From Sepioteuthis lessoniana (taxonomy: Eukaryota > Mollusca > Cephalopoda > Myopsida > Loliginidae), in contig CAUZXS010000135.1 of NCBI GenBank assembly GCA_963585895.1, positions 62,001 to 126,000 of the forward strand: a stretch of 64,000 nt of DNA, read 5' to 3'. Both the position numbers and the translations under genes were made by a program. The notes beneath the pieces are model-generated. The model was not told the origin of the DNA. It searched no databases and was given only the letters and a program-made list of their open reading frames with translations. The first letter of the stretch is position 1; each line of letters opens with the position of its first letter. Below, piece after piece: positions 20,271-32,474 of this stretch.

Positions 20271-21140
20271 TAATAAAAGAAATTTTTTTTTGTTTGTTTT
20301 AAATTTGTGTAGGAGGAAGGAGCCTAGAGATTTTTTTTTCTTCTCCCCACCCATTTCTTTCAGTTATTCTGTCTCCCTAACCCCAGCAAATGTAGAGGCC
20401 CCAAAATTATATTCACTTTTAACTAACCTAATTTCAATCAGTTGTAATATCTTCTCACTCCAGTAATTTTCTTACTTTATACCCTTATTTTGCTTTACCC
20501 AAAATCACAGAAATCTGGAACAAGGCCACATTTCATAGAGTATTTAGATGATATTCAATAAATATTACATGTGAAACCAGTTTTCATTCCATTACATTTT
20601 AAATGTCCACTTTTATTTTATACTGCTGAGGTGAATCAAAATTTCAGCAAGATTTTGGTAACAAGAGGCACAATTTAGATGCTTTTGCTGAAATTTAGAC
20701 GACTAATACAGGCAATATCATCACTTTTGCCTCATCGAAAGTATTTCTATTTTTTTACTGAATTCTACTTTGTTGCAATTTTTTGCCCTCTTCAGTATTT
20801 GGTGTTGTAAATTCTTCATCGATATTGGGAATTTTTTACCTGTCTACGATATAACTCGTTGTATTAATGGAGGGTGTGACTATGAGCCTATTTTTAACTT
20901 TTGGTACAATATTGTTTTGTTGTTGTTTTCTTGTTTTGTTTTTCTTTTTTTGTCTGTTTTCGCCTCCCACCTCCACCATTCTAATTTCGTTTCCTCCACA
21001 TTGCAGAAAATATTTAATATCTCCAAGGAACTTTCGGTACTTATTTTCTCCCACTTCATTATTATCCACTGACATCCGAAAATTGAATTTTTTTCCCTCA
21101 AAAAGATTGTATGAAACTAGTAGTGATAGAACAGATGTTT
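20271..21140. other. AT-rich region, nothing recognised
   Basis: T-rich and A-rich stretches; open frames at 20770-21256 and the opposite strand are composition artefacts (poly-C/V/F and poly-IY). Confidence 0.5.
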
Positions 21141-21146
21141 ATCTTA

Positions 21147-21149
<3 letters not shown>

Positions 21150-21218
<69 letters not shown>

Positions 21219-21328
21219 ATATATATAAGATAAACGAAGTTCACTTATATATATAGATATATATATATAAGATAAACGAGATTCACTTATATATATATAT
21301 CTATATTATATATCTTTCTATCTATCTA

Positions 21329-21360
<32 letters not shown>
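21150..21360. repeat. (TA)n and (CTAT)n microsatellites with duplicated spacer
   Basis: TA run 21150-21214. The spacer ATAAGATAAACGAAGTTCACTTATAT recurs as ATAAGATAAACGAGATTCACTTATAT at 21267, so array plus spacer was duplicated. Confidence 0.9.
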
Positions 21361-21363
<3 letters not shown>

Positions 21364-21525
21364 GAGCCCACTGGATCCTCCATCATGATAAACGGTTATA
21401 TATATAGCACTGATTATCCTAAAGGACGACCCGGTGGACTCTTTTTATATACTTTTCTTTCAAAACATAATTTATAGTATTACATAAGGAACAATTGCAG
21501 AAAATAAGTACGTTTCTGTAGCGGG

Positions 21526-21749
21526 GGTGTCCTCGTGGTTTAATGATTAAAGCGATGGACTGTGGAATCGTAGTAAGAGAGTTCGTACTCCAGTCGAGCT
21601 ATTACGTTCACTTTCAGGCAAATACCCTTGGGAAAGGTATGAACCTCCTTATCCTCCCACCTATGGGTTAAATAGTACCAATACTGTTCTTCTAGGAGAA
21701 TGGCTTTGGCATTAAATAACCTCCAAAGGTTGATATGCCATTAAACAAA
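21526..21749 (+). mobile_element. SINE-B, near full length
   Basis: Head GTCCTCGTGGTTTAATGATT (A box), B box GAGTTCGTACTCCAG, core ACCCTTGGGAAAGGTATGAA, tail GGCATTAAATAACCTCCAAA then GGTTGATATGCC. GTTTCTGTA occurs on both sides (21512 and about 21766), a probable duplication. Confidence 0.9.
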
Positions 21750-22505
21750 GAAATAAAACTGTACCTGTTTCTGTACCAAAGCATTATTCAAACAAGTCAA
21801 TTGCTCACTGTTGAATTGCACATTAGCTGTTTGTTTTGATTGTGGTAATTCGTAATAAAAAATCCTTTGATTTCATTTTTACTGATACGTTCAAAATTGT
21901 CCGAGGTATAACCAAAATTTTCTTCTTCTTAGAATTTATCTATAAATCTTGACCAAAAATAGTATTCATTTTTTCAGTGTCAAGCACGAAGAGAAAGCAA
22001 GAAACGTTTTCCATACTTGTAAAATTTTCCGTCAGGTTTATAAATGATTGATTTGTAAAGCAATAAAGAGTCGAGTAAATGTAAGACACTTCAAAGATAT
22101 CTCCAACGTTGGGCAAAATATAACACTGCATCTGCAAAAAAACTGGTATGATTACATACAAGTAATGAAATACAGATATCAAGTTCATGCAGTCAGTTCT
22201 ATAATGAATCGAAATTATGAACGAATTTATTCTGAAGTGTTCGAATCAGTCTTGGACATACAAAATGGCGCACTTTCCCAAAGCTCTTTAAAGTATCGTC
22301 ATGAGTCCAAGATGGCCGCCAAAACCTCTCAAGTGTCTGTTTATTCAACCATCAGTACCATAAAAGGTTGTTAAATAACCTTTCAATTTGCTATTTCACA
22401 ATGTCTGTTTTTTGTTCTTGATTTTTTTGTTTTTGTTGTTTTTTTCAAAAAGCGCTTTTCTCAGATACAAAAAAGCAAACCTTTAAATAACTCTTCTCTG
22501 CTCGT
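21750..22505. other. Non-repetitive stretch with two ATGGC(C/G)G motifs
   Basis: Open frame 22048-22374 (108 aa) has no recognised domain. CAAAATGGCGC (22261) and CCAAGATGGCCGCC (22307-22320) are 46 bp apart and resemble YY1-type promoter elements. Confidence 0.35.
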
Positions 22506-22508
22506 TGA

Positions 22509-22509
<1 letters not shown>

Positions 22510-22571
<62 letters not shown>
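22510..22571. repeat. (TC)n microsatellite
   Basis: Pure CT run of about 60 bp. Confidence 0.95.
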
Positions 22572-22575
<4 letters not shown>

Positions 22576-22621
22576 CTCTTTTTCTTAAAATGTTTCATAA
22601 ATTATGTGCCTATTTCTCTTA

Positions 22622-23222
22622 AAAGCCCAGTCGGTAGGGCTGCACAAAGCACCGACTGTATCCCTCTAGAAGAGTAATACACCCGAACCAAACGTGTGTC
22701 CTGCGCATAATATAAACCTCCCTGATGATGAGCTCCAGTCCTAGAGCTTTGAGGAATGTGGAGTACCCCTTCATTGCCATTACTCCTGCATCCACTCTGG
22801 TCTGGAGTGGTAGTACCTGATAGGGTTCCATCCGTGGGTCAACCATAACTGTTTGATCATTTAACTATGTGCTAACTAATGACTGATGTGAAATTGAATG
22901 GTTAGTGTTACAAATAGCAATACTAGAAATCATTTAACTGTGTGCGAATAAAACTATTAGTATTCGATAGCAATACGTGAAAGCGTTTAACTGTGAAAAA
23001 GAAATGATTAATATCAAATAGAATTATTTGTGTTATATAGCAATACTTGAAAGCATTTAACTGTGTGCAAGCAAATAAGATCTGGCTTGTTTAAATTGTT
23101 GATTACTAATCATAAATATTCAATGTATGTATATGTACACGTGCGTGAGTGTGTGGGTGTATAAACAGGATTTGGCATTGAATTACCAAAAATGGTTGAT
23201 ATGCCATAAAATCAAACCAACC
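22622..23222 (+). mobile_element. RepA copy
   Basis: Starts AAGCCCAGTCGGTAGGGCTG and ends GGTTGATATGCCATAAAATC then AAACCAACC. The tail stem is variant (ACCA/TGGT). Confidence 0.85.
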
Positions 23223-24053
23223 TATTTCCTTAGAAGCTTCTACATATAATTAATTGTTTTTTCCTTTCTTCAATCACTAATTCTCTCTTTCTTTCAGTCA
23301 ATATATAACAAGAGCGCAGATGATATTACTATTTAAACATAAATGGCAGTTGAAGTTGTATCATTCTGTTGCCTCTTGTTATATTAAAAGAAAGAAAATA
23401 AAAAATGAAGGCGTAGATATTGATGGTTTTTAATCTAGTAGTTTAAAGAGAGCGAGATTAACGGGTACCTCTGTGCTGTAAGTATTGTAGGAAGGAAGGA
23501 AGGAAATAGTCATGGAGTTGAGAAGGAATTTTAGCAGCTAAATGCTAGAGCGGAATTATGCATTGCCATAGGTGTAGCAAATTTCGGGTTTGCTGTTTAA
23601 GGACAGGGATGATGTAGTTGGATGTCTGAGCGTATTTGTGCGTCGCTGTCGGCATAGCAAAAGTTGGAGGTGACTTAAATGTGTTGCTGATTCCATGCAT
23701 CAAATTCATGTTCAACTGGGAACCCTTTGGTCTAAGAGAGTAGACTCAAGAGGTCCATGAATTAGATGGCTTTCCTCATGGTGTTGCGATTCTGCTGCTA
23801 TGCAGGGAGCGGACAGAAAATGCGTCCGTCCTGTTCGAAAGGTTTTGAGGAAGAGAATGTTTGGCGGGCTTTCACCATTTTTATGTTGTCCGGAAAATGG
23901 TCTATGCTGAATAGGATAAGGCATCCTCATTGGGTGAAAATATGCGTGGAACATAACGGTCAAATTAATTTACGCGCCAAACAAAAATACAAAGTTCTTT
24001 CTGCTACACAATATTTCATAATCCAAGTATATACTTCATTTCTGTCTATTATA
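23223..24053. other. Apparently single-copy stretch, no supported gene
   Basis: Somewhat less AT-rich than average. Open frames 23712-23963 (minus) and 23766-24128 (plus) overlap each other; neither has a recognisable motif and the latter runs into mariner B. Confidence 0.4.
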
Positions 24054-24957
24054 CGAGGATCATTAAATAAGTTCCCAGACTTTTTTCGTATGGGCACTTT
24101 TATTGATAGTACACACATGAAACTCTAATCCCCTTCGAAGTAATCTCCTCCGGCTACAATGCACTTGTTCTACCGTTCCAACAACTTCTCGAAGGCCCCA
24201 TGGAAGTCCTCTTTTGTGAGTGTGTCAATAACTTTTGTCACAGCCTCTTTCATCTCCTCAATTGTCTCAAAACGACAGCCTCTGAGCTTAGGGAATAAGC
24301 AAAAGTCACAAGGAGCAAGGTCTGGACTATAGGGAGGGTGAGGAACTGTCTTGATACCCATCTTGGTCTAATACTGTGACAAGGATGGAGTTGGGGACTG
24401 GTGTATTGTCCTGCTGGAAATGCCACTGACCCGATGTGAAGAGTGCTGGCCTCTTCCCAATGAATCTCTTCCTAAATCCCCTTAAAACCTCAATATAGTA
24501 ACCCTAAACCTAACCCTTTGGCCAATCAGCTCTGGTCTATTGACTTCCTTACTCCTCTCACACCTCACAGACTCCGTGCCTTCCTTGAATCTCTTATGCC
24601 ACTCAAAAACTGATGCTCGATTCATGCAAGATGCTCCAAAAGCAGTCTGAAGCATTCCATACGTTTCTGTGGCATCATTTTTTCCAAGTTTAAAACAGAA
24701 TTTTATTACATATCGTTCTTCTAAAGTGTCATCACGTCCAGATAGTATTTTTGAAATTCCCTATCTGTGACAATCAGGCTTTAGTAGGGTGTATTCCAAT
24801 TGCTGCTGTAGCAGTTGATTTGAAGCTGAAATCATTAAAATTGGTCAGTCATCTCATAAGATGTATAGCAATAACATACTGAATTTTCAAGAGTCTACGA
24901 CAATTTTAAATGCCAGTGCAAAAAAAGTCTGGAAACTTATTGAAGTCACCACATTCG
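24054..24957 (-). mobile_element. Mariner-like element, copy B
   Basis: Inverted terminal repeats CGAGGATCATTAAATAAGTT and AAGTCTGGAAACTTATTGAA-GTCACC, preceded by TA. Same internal deletion as the other copies. Confidence 0.9.
24126..24750 (-). pseudogene. Mariner transposase remnant, copy B
   Basis: Antisense. The C-terminal half (24170-24361) keeps PPYSPDLAPCDFCLFPKLRG and IDTLTKEDFHGAFEKLLER, then an in-frame stop where other copies read YNKC; the natural end GGDYFEGD with stop lies at 24126. The N-terminal helix-turn-helix half sits at about 24555-24750 in another frame. The join between the halves contains CCCTAAACCTAACCCT, a telomere-like block. No first catalytic aspartate. Confidence 0.88.
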
Positions 24958-25125
24958 TCGTCTTTTTCCATTTTCACCAAGTAGTCTTATGTGCCATGTC
25001 CTGTTCGAACACGAGAAAGAACAGATATCACACTTTAATCTCAGCTGAAAGGCGGCATAGAAGAAATCGGGTCATCGTCTTTCCTTTCTCTTCGTATGCT
25101 GAAGCGGACCGAGCATAACGGACAT

Positions 25126-25382
25126 TGTTATTGGGTATGAAATCGGTCACTCGAGTTCAATCCCTGGACGAGGCTGTTTGTATTTCACATCACGCTAATG
25201 CCATTCGGAAAGGCATGAATCCATCTGTTCTCGCCCAATCTATTGGTAAATAGGCAAACTGAGTTATTTAGCCTTAGTTGGGCAACCAGTCTAGGAAAAA
25301 GAAAACACTGAATTCCAACTAGCTATACACCTCTTAAAAATTGACCTTGTGTCTCATCCTATTCGTAGTGGCGCTGTTAATC
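25126..25382 (+). mobile_element. SINE-A copy, diverged
   Basis: B box CGAGTTCAATCCCTGGACGA, core TTCGGAAAGGCATGAATCCA, tail TTGACCTTGTGTCTCATCCT. Confidence 0.75.
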
Positions 25383-25452
25383 AAATACAGACGCATCCTT
25401 TATTAATTCAAATTGAACCAGCTAGGGCGCTTCACGTGGTGCAATGGCTTCA

Positions 25453-25688
25453 TTTAGTTTCTTAATCTAATAACGTATAAACCTTGTTGGGTTATTTAAT
25501 GCCAAAGTTATCCTTGTAGAAGAACAGTACTTGGACTATCTGACCCATAGCTGGAGAAATAAGGGGGTTCATGCCTTTCCAAAGGGCATTAGTCTGAATG
25601 TGAACGTAATAGCACGACTGGAGTTCGAACTCGTTTTCTTCCAGGTTACAGTCCAGTACCATAGCCATTACGCTACAGAGACTCTCAC
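25453..25688 (-). mobile_element. SINE-B copy
   Basis: Tail complement AAACCTTGTTGGGTTATTTA, core TTCATGCCTTTCCAAAGGGC, B box GGAGTTCGAACTCG, head CATTACGCTACAGAGAC. Confidence 0.8.
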
Positions 25689-25689
25689 A

Positions 25690-25790
25690 GGTATAAGAAT
25701 TAGCAACTGAGATTAGCAGACCGTAATTAGTGAGTTCGATTCTCATCAAGAGCAAGATACTTCTAGCTTTGTGTTCCAGTTAAATTCATT
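25690..25790 (+). mobile_element. SINE-D fragment
   Basis: ATTAGCAGACCGTAATTAGT and B box GAGTTCGATTCTCATC, then CTAGCTTTGTGTTCC. Confidence 0.5.
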
Positions 25791-26224
25791 AAATATATAG
25801 CCATATCAACTCAGCTAACTACGACACGGAGGTCAAATGTGTCAAGAAGATTGCACAGCACCGATTTTTTTCAAGCAGTGTAAGATGTATATCTGCTTTG
25901 AAAATCAGCATTCGGGATCTTTGCTTAGAATTGGATGGAACACCTACCAAGGTACCCGTTCAATGTTCACAATTAACTTAGATATTTCTTCTTTCTATTT
26001 TCTATGTATCAATTAATCTCAGTGATTTTTAATTAAACTCACTCAATTATTCTTCCTTAAGTGTCATGTCAGTGTCCATCTCTCCTTTTTCTTCATTAGA
26101 GTCCAACCTTTTGTTCTAATGATATTAATAAGCATTGTTGAACTTAGCACAGCAATATTATTTATCTATTTATATACAAGTTCTATCCATCTGTTTTTCA
26201 TATCTTTCTACCTTCCTTCCTACC

Positions 26225-27075
26225 TGTCAAATTGGGTGCCTCGCGTAGTGTAATTAAGGCCATTGTTCGTGATTTATAATTATAATGATAATTAAGATCA
26301 TTGTTCAAGATTTCGTCTCTTACTGAGTGTCCGACACTTCTGGCCTTGTGCCAAACTAAGCTAAGCTATGGGATGACTCACATTAGGTAATGATTAGCGA
26401 GCTAAACTAACAGCCCATTAAAGGGGCTCGTGGTTATCGTTGTAGGAAACCAGCGACCCGAGTTCAAATCCTGGACTAGTCTGTTTTCATTTCATATAGT
26501 GCTAATAATACCTTTGGGAAAGGTGTGATTCCCACTTTTCTCTCTCCAGCGATAGGCAGAGTTCTTTAACTCTACTATTGAAACTGGTCTAGGAGAAGGA
26601 AAAATCTAAATTCAAATCTGTTAAATTTCGCTTAAAGAATTGACCTTGAGTTGAATCCTGCTTGAGTGCACTGGGTTGGTAAATACATTAGCTAACAGAT
26701 CATGAGTTTGATACTCACTGAGTGCCTCATATTCTTTGTCATGTGCTTACCTAAACTTAGCTTTGTAGATTACAACTTACCTGTTAAATAAGGTGTCTTG
26801 TGTTGTGTATTAATTAGCGAACTAGTTTAGTAAACTATTACTACTGAGTTCGAATCTCACTGATGGACTCATATTTCTAACCTTGTGACAAACTTAATCA
26901 AGCTTAGTAAATGGCTTCCTATTTGTCAAAATGTGCGTCTCGTGTAATATAATGATTTGCAAACGAGGTTCGCTGAAAATTGTGGTTTCAACTCTTATGG
27001 GCTCCCTCATAGTTCTGTCCTTGTGCCAAAATAAGCCAAGTTTAACTTATGACTACTCTCCTGTCAAATTATGTG
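26225..27075 (+). mobile_element. Cluster of SINE-D tRNA-like monomers, split by SINE-A
   Basis: At least four degenerate units in the same orientation: 26225-26420, 26690-26790, 26790-26915 and 26920-27070. Each follows GGGTGCCTCG(C/T)GTAGTGTAAT, a GAGTTTGATACTCACTGAGT-type B box, CTGGCCTTGTGCCAAACTAAG and an AGCTTAGTAAAT-like end. A SINE-A (26425-26690) sits between units 1 and 2. Confidence 0.65.
26425..26690 (+). mobile_element. SINE-A copy
   Basis: GGGGCTCGTGGTTATCGTTG, B box CGAGTTCAAATCCTGGACTA, core TTTGGGAAAGGTGTGATTCC, tail GAGTGCACTGGGTTGGTAAA. Confidence 0.8.
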
Positions 27076-27303
27076 TTTCAGATTATTTATATATTTAAGA
27101 TATAATGATAACGGACGAGTTAGTTTCCATCCATTCATTTGTGTATTGAACTTGATCCGACTACAATTTCTATGTGCCAGACTATGCTTAAATTATCTAA
27201 TACCTACACAACTAATTCTAAGGCCAATTGCCGTCGTAATAATTTAATTTGGTTATGTTTTATGGCATAGCAACCCTTATGGGCTATTTAATCTCAAATC
27301 TTG

Positions 27304-27354
<51 letters not shown>

Positions 27355-27602
27355 TTAATAGCATGTATGCTTATCTCCGACCGCTGGTTTCATGCCTTCT
27401 TTTTTATCATATAAAGACGGCATGAAGTTAGCGGTCGCAGATAAGAATGTATGCTTATAAATATATATAAAAACTTATGTATATTCATTTATTATTATAT
27501 TATATAATAGCTCTATCACAGATATTGAGTACTCTCCAAATTATACTGCAACTGGTCTGCCACAAACTCAACAATTGAGATAGTGACAACCATATACAGT
27601 TG

Positions 27603-27644
<42 letters not shown>

Positions 27645-27760
27645 TCCAGGGAAGGAGTAGCGCCCTCCCCTACACCTTGGTGTAGTAGCTATCGAAAAGG
27701 GAGCCTTCGGGTTACCCTCGACTATGATCGCTAACTTTACTTACTTACTTATATATGCGT
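27645..27760 (+). mobile_element. SINE-C 3' fragment
   Basis: 5'-truncated: CCAGGGAAGGAGTAGCGCCC, ACACCTTGGTGTAGTAGCTA, tail CCCTCGACTATGATCGCTAA then TTACTTACTTACTTA. Confidence 0.8.
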
Positions 27761-28085
27761 GTGTGTGTGTGTGTGTGGATAGATAGATTTGTAAGTGAAT
27801 AATTTCTGGGTAACATTTTTATCCAATTAAATTTTCCACACAGTCAAATGATTTTAACTACTGTTATCCAACATTAATAATTGTATTAAATATTAATTAT
27901 ATTTTAGCACACAGATGTTTTACAAGCACTGATAATTCTAAATGTTTCCAATTATTGCTATTTTACGCTAAAAATGCATACTACTAAAATGTTCCAAATA
28001 TTGCTATCAAAGACTAATAATTCTATTTGATAATAATCATTTGTTTGCACACAGTTAAAGGATTTTAAGTATTGTTATTTTACAA

Positions 28086-28345
28086 TACATTGGCATGATG
28101 GTTAAAGTGTTCGTCAATGGCCTGGGAGACCTGGGTTCAATCCCAGGTCGAGTCATACCAAAGACTTCAAAAATAGTACTTGATGCCTCCTTGCTTAACA
28201 CTCAGCAATATAAGGTACGGATCAAGGGTAAAGTGGAGCAATCCAGGGAATGGAGTAGCGCCCTCCCCTACACCTTGGTGTAGTAGCTATCGAAAAGGAA
28301 GCCTTCAGGTCACCCTTGACTATTGTCGCCATCTTCACTTATTCT
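28086..28345 (+). mobile_element. SINE-C copy
   Basis: Head CATTGGCATGATGGTTAAAG, B box GGGTTCAATCCCAGGTCGAG, body ACTTGATGCCTCCTTGCTTA, ACACCTTGGTGTAGTAGC hairpin, tail CCTTGACTATTGTCGCCATC. Confidence 0.9.
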
Positions 28346-28570
28346 ATAATGATTATCCTGCTTATAAAGTATTCCTATCAAATACAAACAATTTTTACAC
28401 CGCTGTAGGGGTTCAAATGACCAATATTAATAATCCTTAGTAAATGATTGCATAGTTCTATTTGGCCTAGTCATTGGATCCTAACTTGTTCTACTGCTCT
28501 GGGCCAGAGTAGACAGGAGTCTTATCATCAGATGCAATTTAGTGTCATACTCAGGACATATGTCGATGTA

Positions 28571-29255
28571 ATCAAACTCTTCTCGCTGGAAAGATTGCCA
28601 CAACGCCTATATCTCTATTGTCCTTTATTTGATCAAATGAAATTCTAAAATAATCATGAGGGAATACCAAAACGGATCACTGATTACAGAAAGAAGATTG
28701 GTGATCGATGATTTCCCTTCCCCATTATACATTTCGATTTCTTTATAAAGTACGAAAGAAAAACTATTGATTTATATGTAACTTCTCGCATATTTATTTA
28801 ATACAAACTTTAATTTGAAGATCGTAGAGCAACGAGAAGATACAAGCAATCATCTAGGAGAAGTGTTCACGTGTTATCACCAACTTTGTATGCCGCATTT
28901 AACAGTGCTTACAATTAAATAGCTGACATCTGGAGCACGTATTCTTGAGCTTCTCTTAACCTTTTTGATTCATGGTTTAGAATAAATGATAGCAGATTCT
29001 AAAATATTATCCTTGTACCTTTCAATAAATGTAATTTTTATTACTCTATCATTTCTAGTCCTTGATTTGCGGCCGATCATTTTGTTTCAAAAATTGTAAA
29101 CACACTGTACTTGATAGCACTGGATGATATAAACAATTGCATCAATATTTTCAAATTAACTTTCAAGCCGTGGGTGTTAATGAATGGTTTATGAATCTCT
29201 ACGAGAAATAACTTCGTTTTTCATATTTGGTAATATCAATACCTACAAATTCTTA
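28571..29255. other. AT-rich spacer, nothing recognised
   Basis: No repeat or gene similarity seen. Confidence 0.45.
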
Positions 29256-29258
29256 TTT

Positions 29259-29400
29259 AGTGTAGCGTAACGATTATCGGTTCGAGTTCAACTTTCAACC
29301 GAGGCTGCTTATGTTCACTTAGTACTTATGCCCTCGAGAAAATTATGAACCTACATCTTAGCGGTTTGTCATATTGCCAAATATTTTAACAACTATGTCT
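29259..29400 (+). mobile_element. SINE-A head and core fragment
   Basis: AGTGTAGCGTAACGATTATC, GAGTTCAACTTTCAACCGAG, then CTTATGCCCTCGAGAAAATT. Confidence 0.55.
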
Positions 29401-29849
29401 GGCATGCTACAATGGCTGATGGGAGAAACGAGGTAAATGTGAACTTTAAAAAATTGCATTCTCAAACTACCTAACTGTCAAGGCAGTTATTACCGAGGAA
29501 AAAAACTCTTAATCCTTGCAAATTATAAAACTAACTAACTTTATGTATAAAATTGTTAAGATGCCCGACTTTACTTGAAATTAAGAATAAGAAAAAAGAA
29601 AAATATATTCTTATAGACTAATTCTTATACACGGTACTTATCATTAGTATTTTAACAAAGATATTTTTTTATTTCTAATCGCTTGATTCAATGAGTTAAA
29701 ACAGAGACATTACGCAAGAAAAACAAACGGACCATCAGGACAGTTTTGATATTATAAAACTCATGTTCTTACAAACAGTTAAACTGTTTTCTTTAAAAAA
29801 AAAACTAATAAAGTTTATAAAAAATTGCTCCAAGAAAACAATACTTTGT

Positions 29850-30316
29850 TTGTTTGAGTATATGGCATATCAACTTTAGTGGGTTATTTAACGCCAAATC
29901 CATTTTTATTCAAATAAACAGTTTTATTAGAAACAATTCAGTTTAGTGTAAGTACAGTTTCAATGTCAAAAACAGTCCTATTTCAAACAATCCAGTTTAG
30001 CATACGAAAACAGTTCTATTTTAAACAATTCAGTTTAACATAAGTACGCAGTTTAAATGTCAAAATGTCAAGCCATTCAGATTAGTTCCATTCGAACCAT
30101 AGATAGGACCTGTCAGGTGCTACTACTCTGAACCTGAGTGGACCTGGGACTGATGGCTATAAAGGGGTACTCTGCATTTCCCCAAAGTTCCTGCATTACT
30201 GGAACCTCATCATCAAACTGTTTACTGTCATATTCAGGGCACTCATTTGGTTGGGGGGGGTCTTACCCCTCTGCAGAGAAGCTGTCAATGTATTTTACAA
30301 CCTAAGCCGACGGGGC
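29850..30316 (-). mobile_element. RepA copy
   Basis: Tail complement GGCATATCAACTTTAGTGGG to 5' end complement CTAAGCCGACGGGGCAA; internal 55-bp units visible. Confidence 0.85.
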
Positions 30317-30317
30317 A

Positions 30318-30395
<78 letters not shown>
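30317..30395. repeat. (TA)n microsatellite
   Basis: About 75 bp of TA directly after the RepA 5' end. Confidence 0.95.
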
Positions 30396-30397
<2 letters not shown>

Positions 30398-30752
30398 TAA
30401 AGAAATAGTTTTTTATACACAACTTGCCGTAAGTATTCGAACAACCAGAAATTTTTATTTCGAGTCGCTTGATTTTAGGAGTTAAACTTTGAACGTTATG
30501 CAAGAAGAACTACGTAAATTTTATTGCAATCAACAAATCAAAACATTTTCTCGTTTTCTTCTTTGCCTCTGAATTTTAAATGAATGAAGAATTTCTTTAT
30601 CATTAAGTGATTAAACGAAAAAAAAAAACGATTTTTCTATGCTTCTAAAATCTTATTCAAAATCGATTACAGACATTAAAAATGACGGGTCTCACATTGC
30701 TCATAAAGTTTATAACAAAGTATATAAGTATTTAAGATAGCATAAACTATGT

Positions 30753-30977
30753 AGAGGGATGTGATGGTTAAAGCGCTGGACTGCAGAATCATAGTACGCG
30801 AATTCGAACTCCGCTTGCGCTATTACATTCACTTTCAGACAAATACTCTCAGGAAATGTATGAACCCCCTTATCCCCCCAGCTGTGGGTTAAATAGTACT
30901 GCTACTGTCCTTCTAAAACAAAAGATGGATTTGACATTAAATAACCCGAGATGGTTGTTATGCCATTAAATAACAAA
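30753..30977 (+). mobile_element. SINE-B copy with duplication
   Basis: Head GGGATGTGATGGTTAAAGCG, core CAGGAAATGTATGAACCCCC, tail CATTAAATAACCCGAGATGG. CATAAACTATGT (30741-30752) versus CATAAACTGTGT (30978-30989), 11 of 12. Confidence 0.85.
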
Positions 30978-31474
30978 CATAAACTGTGTGTTTATGTGTG
31001 TGGAATGTATTGGTCTTAAGTATTTAAACAAGTAGAAAATTCATTTTTACTCTCTAAATTTACAGAAGCCACGAATGATCTTTAGCAAAGAGAATCTAAA
31101 TTAATTTACCAGTTTGCCAAATCTTCTGAATTTCAATGGGAATTCGTCTTTTTAATCTCCTTGATCGATTCTGATCAAAATCTTTATAAGGTAGTTAAAC
31201 AGTTTCTTTTATTTTACTATTTAATCTTATTAAAAACATTTTCCAGAAATTTCGCATTTAGAATCGCAAAACATAAAACTTCTTAGCTTATCCTCATTAC
31301 ATTAAAATTTGGTTCTTCTCGCGTAATGTTCCCATTTTTTTTAACTAAAAAAAATCAAACGATTAGAAGTTAAATATCATTTTGTTCAAATACTTCTGAC
31401 GAGTATTGTATACTTGAACAAATTATATCTACATAAAAACAAGGATCAAAAATAAATTTAGGACAGAAATAAAA

Positions 31475-31725
31475 ATGCAGTGCTTGCAGAATGCAGGTCA
31501 CTAAGCGAGCTGAGTTGAAAACCTGGACGAGGCTGTTTGCTGTTCACCCTGCGCTTATGCCCTTTGGAAATCACGAATCCTTACATTCACCCTCAACAAT
31601 CGGAGACCAGACTTGTTCATTTAACCTCAGTACGGCAACTTGTCTATGAGAAGGAAAACTGAATTAAAACCAGCTGTACTTTGCTAAAAAAAATTATTAA
31701 ATCCTATCCGCAGCAGAAGAGTTGA
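31475..31725 (+). mobile_element. SINE-A copy, old
   Basis: ACCTGGACGAGGCTGTTTGC, CTTATGCCCTTTGGAAATCA, ACGGCAACTTGTCTATGAGA follow the SINE-A order. Confidence 0.6.
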
Positions 31726-32009
31726 ATGATTAAATTCAACAGATCTTTAAGCATTAAGGAAAAACTTGATTAGTTTTAGATAATTTCTTTGTATTAAAAA
31801 TATGTTCTTTATTTTTAATATGTAGATCTCTTTTTTACTACTTACCCGTGGACATTACTCATAAAGCTGGCCATGTAAAAAAATCAGATTTGACCAAGTC
31901 CATCTTACCAGTTAGGAGTTCAAAAAATATTTATTTGGTTTTTCTAACCTCACTCCGTAAAGCCAGAGAGGGTATATCTGACTATATTACGCACACCAGC
32001 TATTTAAAA

Positions 32010-32275
32010 CGGCTAAGCAATCCCAACTTGTACAGTCTTTGTCAGATCCCAACATCGAGACAAAAACCCATCGCTCCGAGCAGGTTTTTCCCGACTACAT
32101 CCTGTGTCTGCATCGAGTTGATGAAGATATATTCTTGCAGGTCGACTAACGCTTGCGAATCTAAGTGTAGAGGTCCATAGAAGCACGTCACTTATGAGTT
32201 CGTCCTTGCTCCTCCAGCAGGTGCCTCGCATGTCTGGTTCGTCTTACTCGGATAGTTTTAGAAATGGGAGGCGCA
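32010..32275 (-). pseudogene. RTE-type LINE ORF C-terminal fragment
   Basis: Minus strand reads MRGTCWRSKDELISDVLLWT then SRPARIYLHQLDADTGC, followed by frame-shifted remains of the DLPEAMNDREKWRERV block. This is the conserved C terminus of RTE-clade reverse-transcriptase ORFs (consensus here CWRSKDELISDVLLW...GRPARTYI..LCEDTG). It is 5' truncated and has lost the ATC tail seen in other copies. Confidence 0.75.
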
Positions 32276-32405
32276 AATAATTTTTAAAAAACCAGCAGCC
32301 AGCAGAAAGATGAGCTGACAAAATTCAAAGTCTCATCTAGTGAACTAGGCGTCACAAAATATGCTTGTTGGGGTGAGGTGTTCTGTGAACCCTAATAAAA
32401 GAATA

Positions 32406-32470
<65 letters not shown>
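32406..32470. repeat. (TC)n microsatellite
   Basis: CT run of about 65 bp. Confidence 0.95.

Positions 32471-32474
<4 letters not shown>

Larger units (their letters stand above)
27240..28570 (-). mobile_element. RepA copy with nested (TA)n, SINE-C fragment and SINE-C
   Basis: Tail complement at 27250-27295 (GGCATAGCAACCCTTATGGG), long variant body at 27785-28085 and 28345-28460, then the 5' region complement (CTCTGGGCCAGAGTAGAC, ATCATCAGATGCAATTTAGT). Nested inside are 27645-27760 and 28086-28345. Confidence 0.75.

Noticed and set aside
22715..22760. Hammerhead ribozyme in RepA (CTGATGA near a hairpin)
   Set aside because: Most copies read CTGATGG and the GAAA core after the stem is missing.
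31848..32180. 110-residue plus-strand ORF
   Set aside because: Second half is antisense to an RTE C-terminal fragment; first half has no motif.
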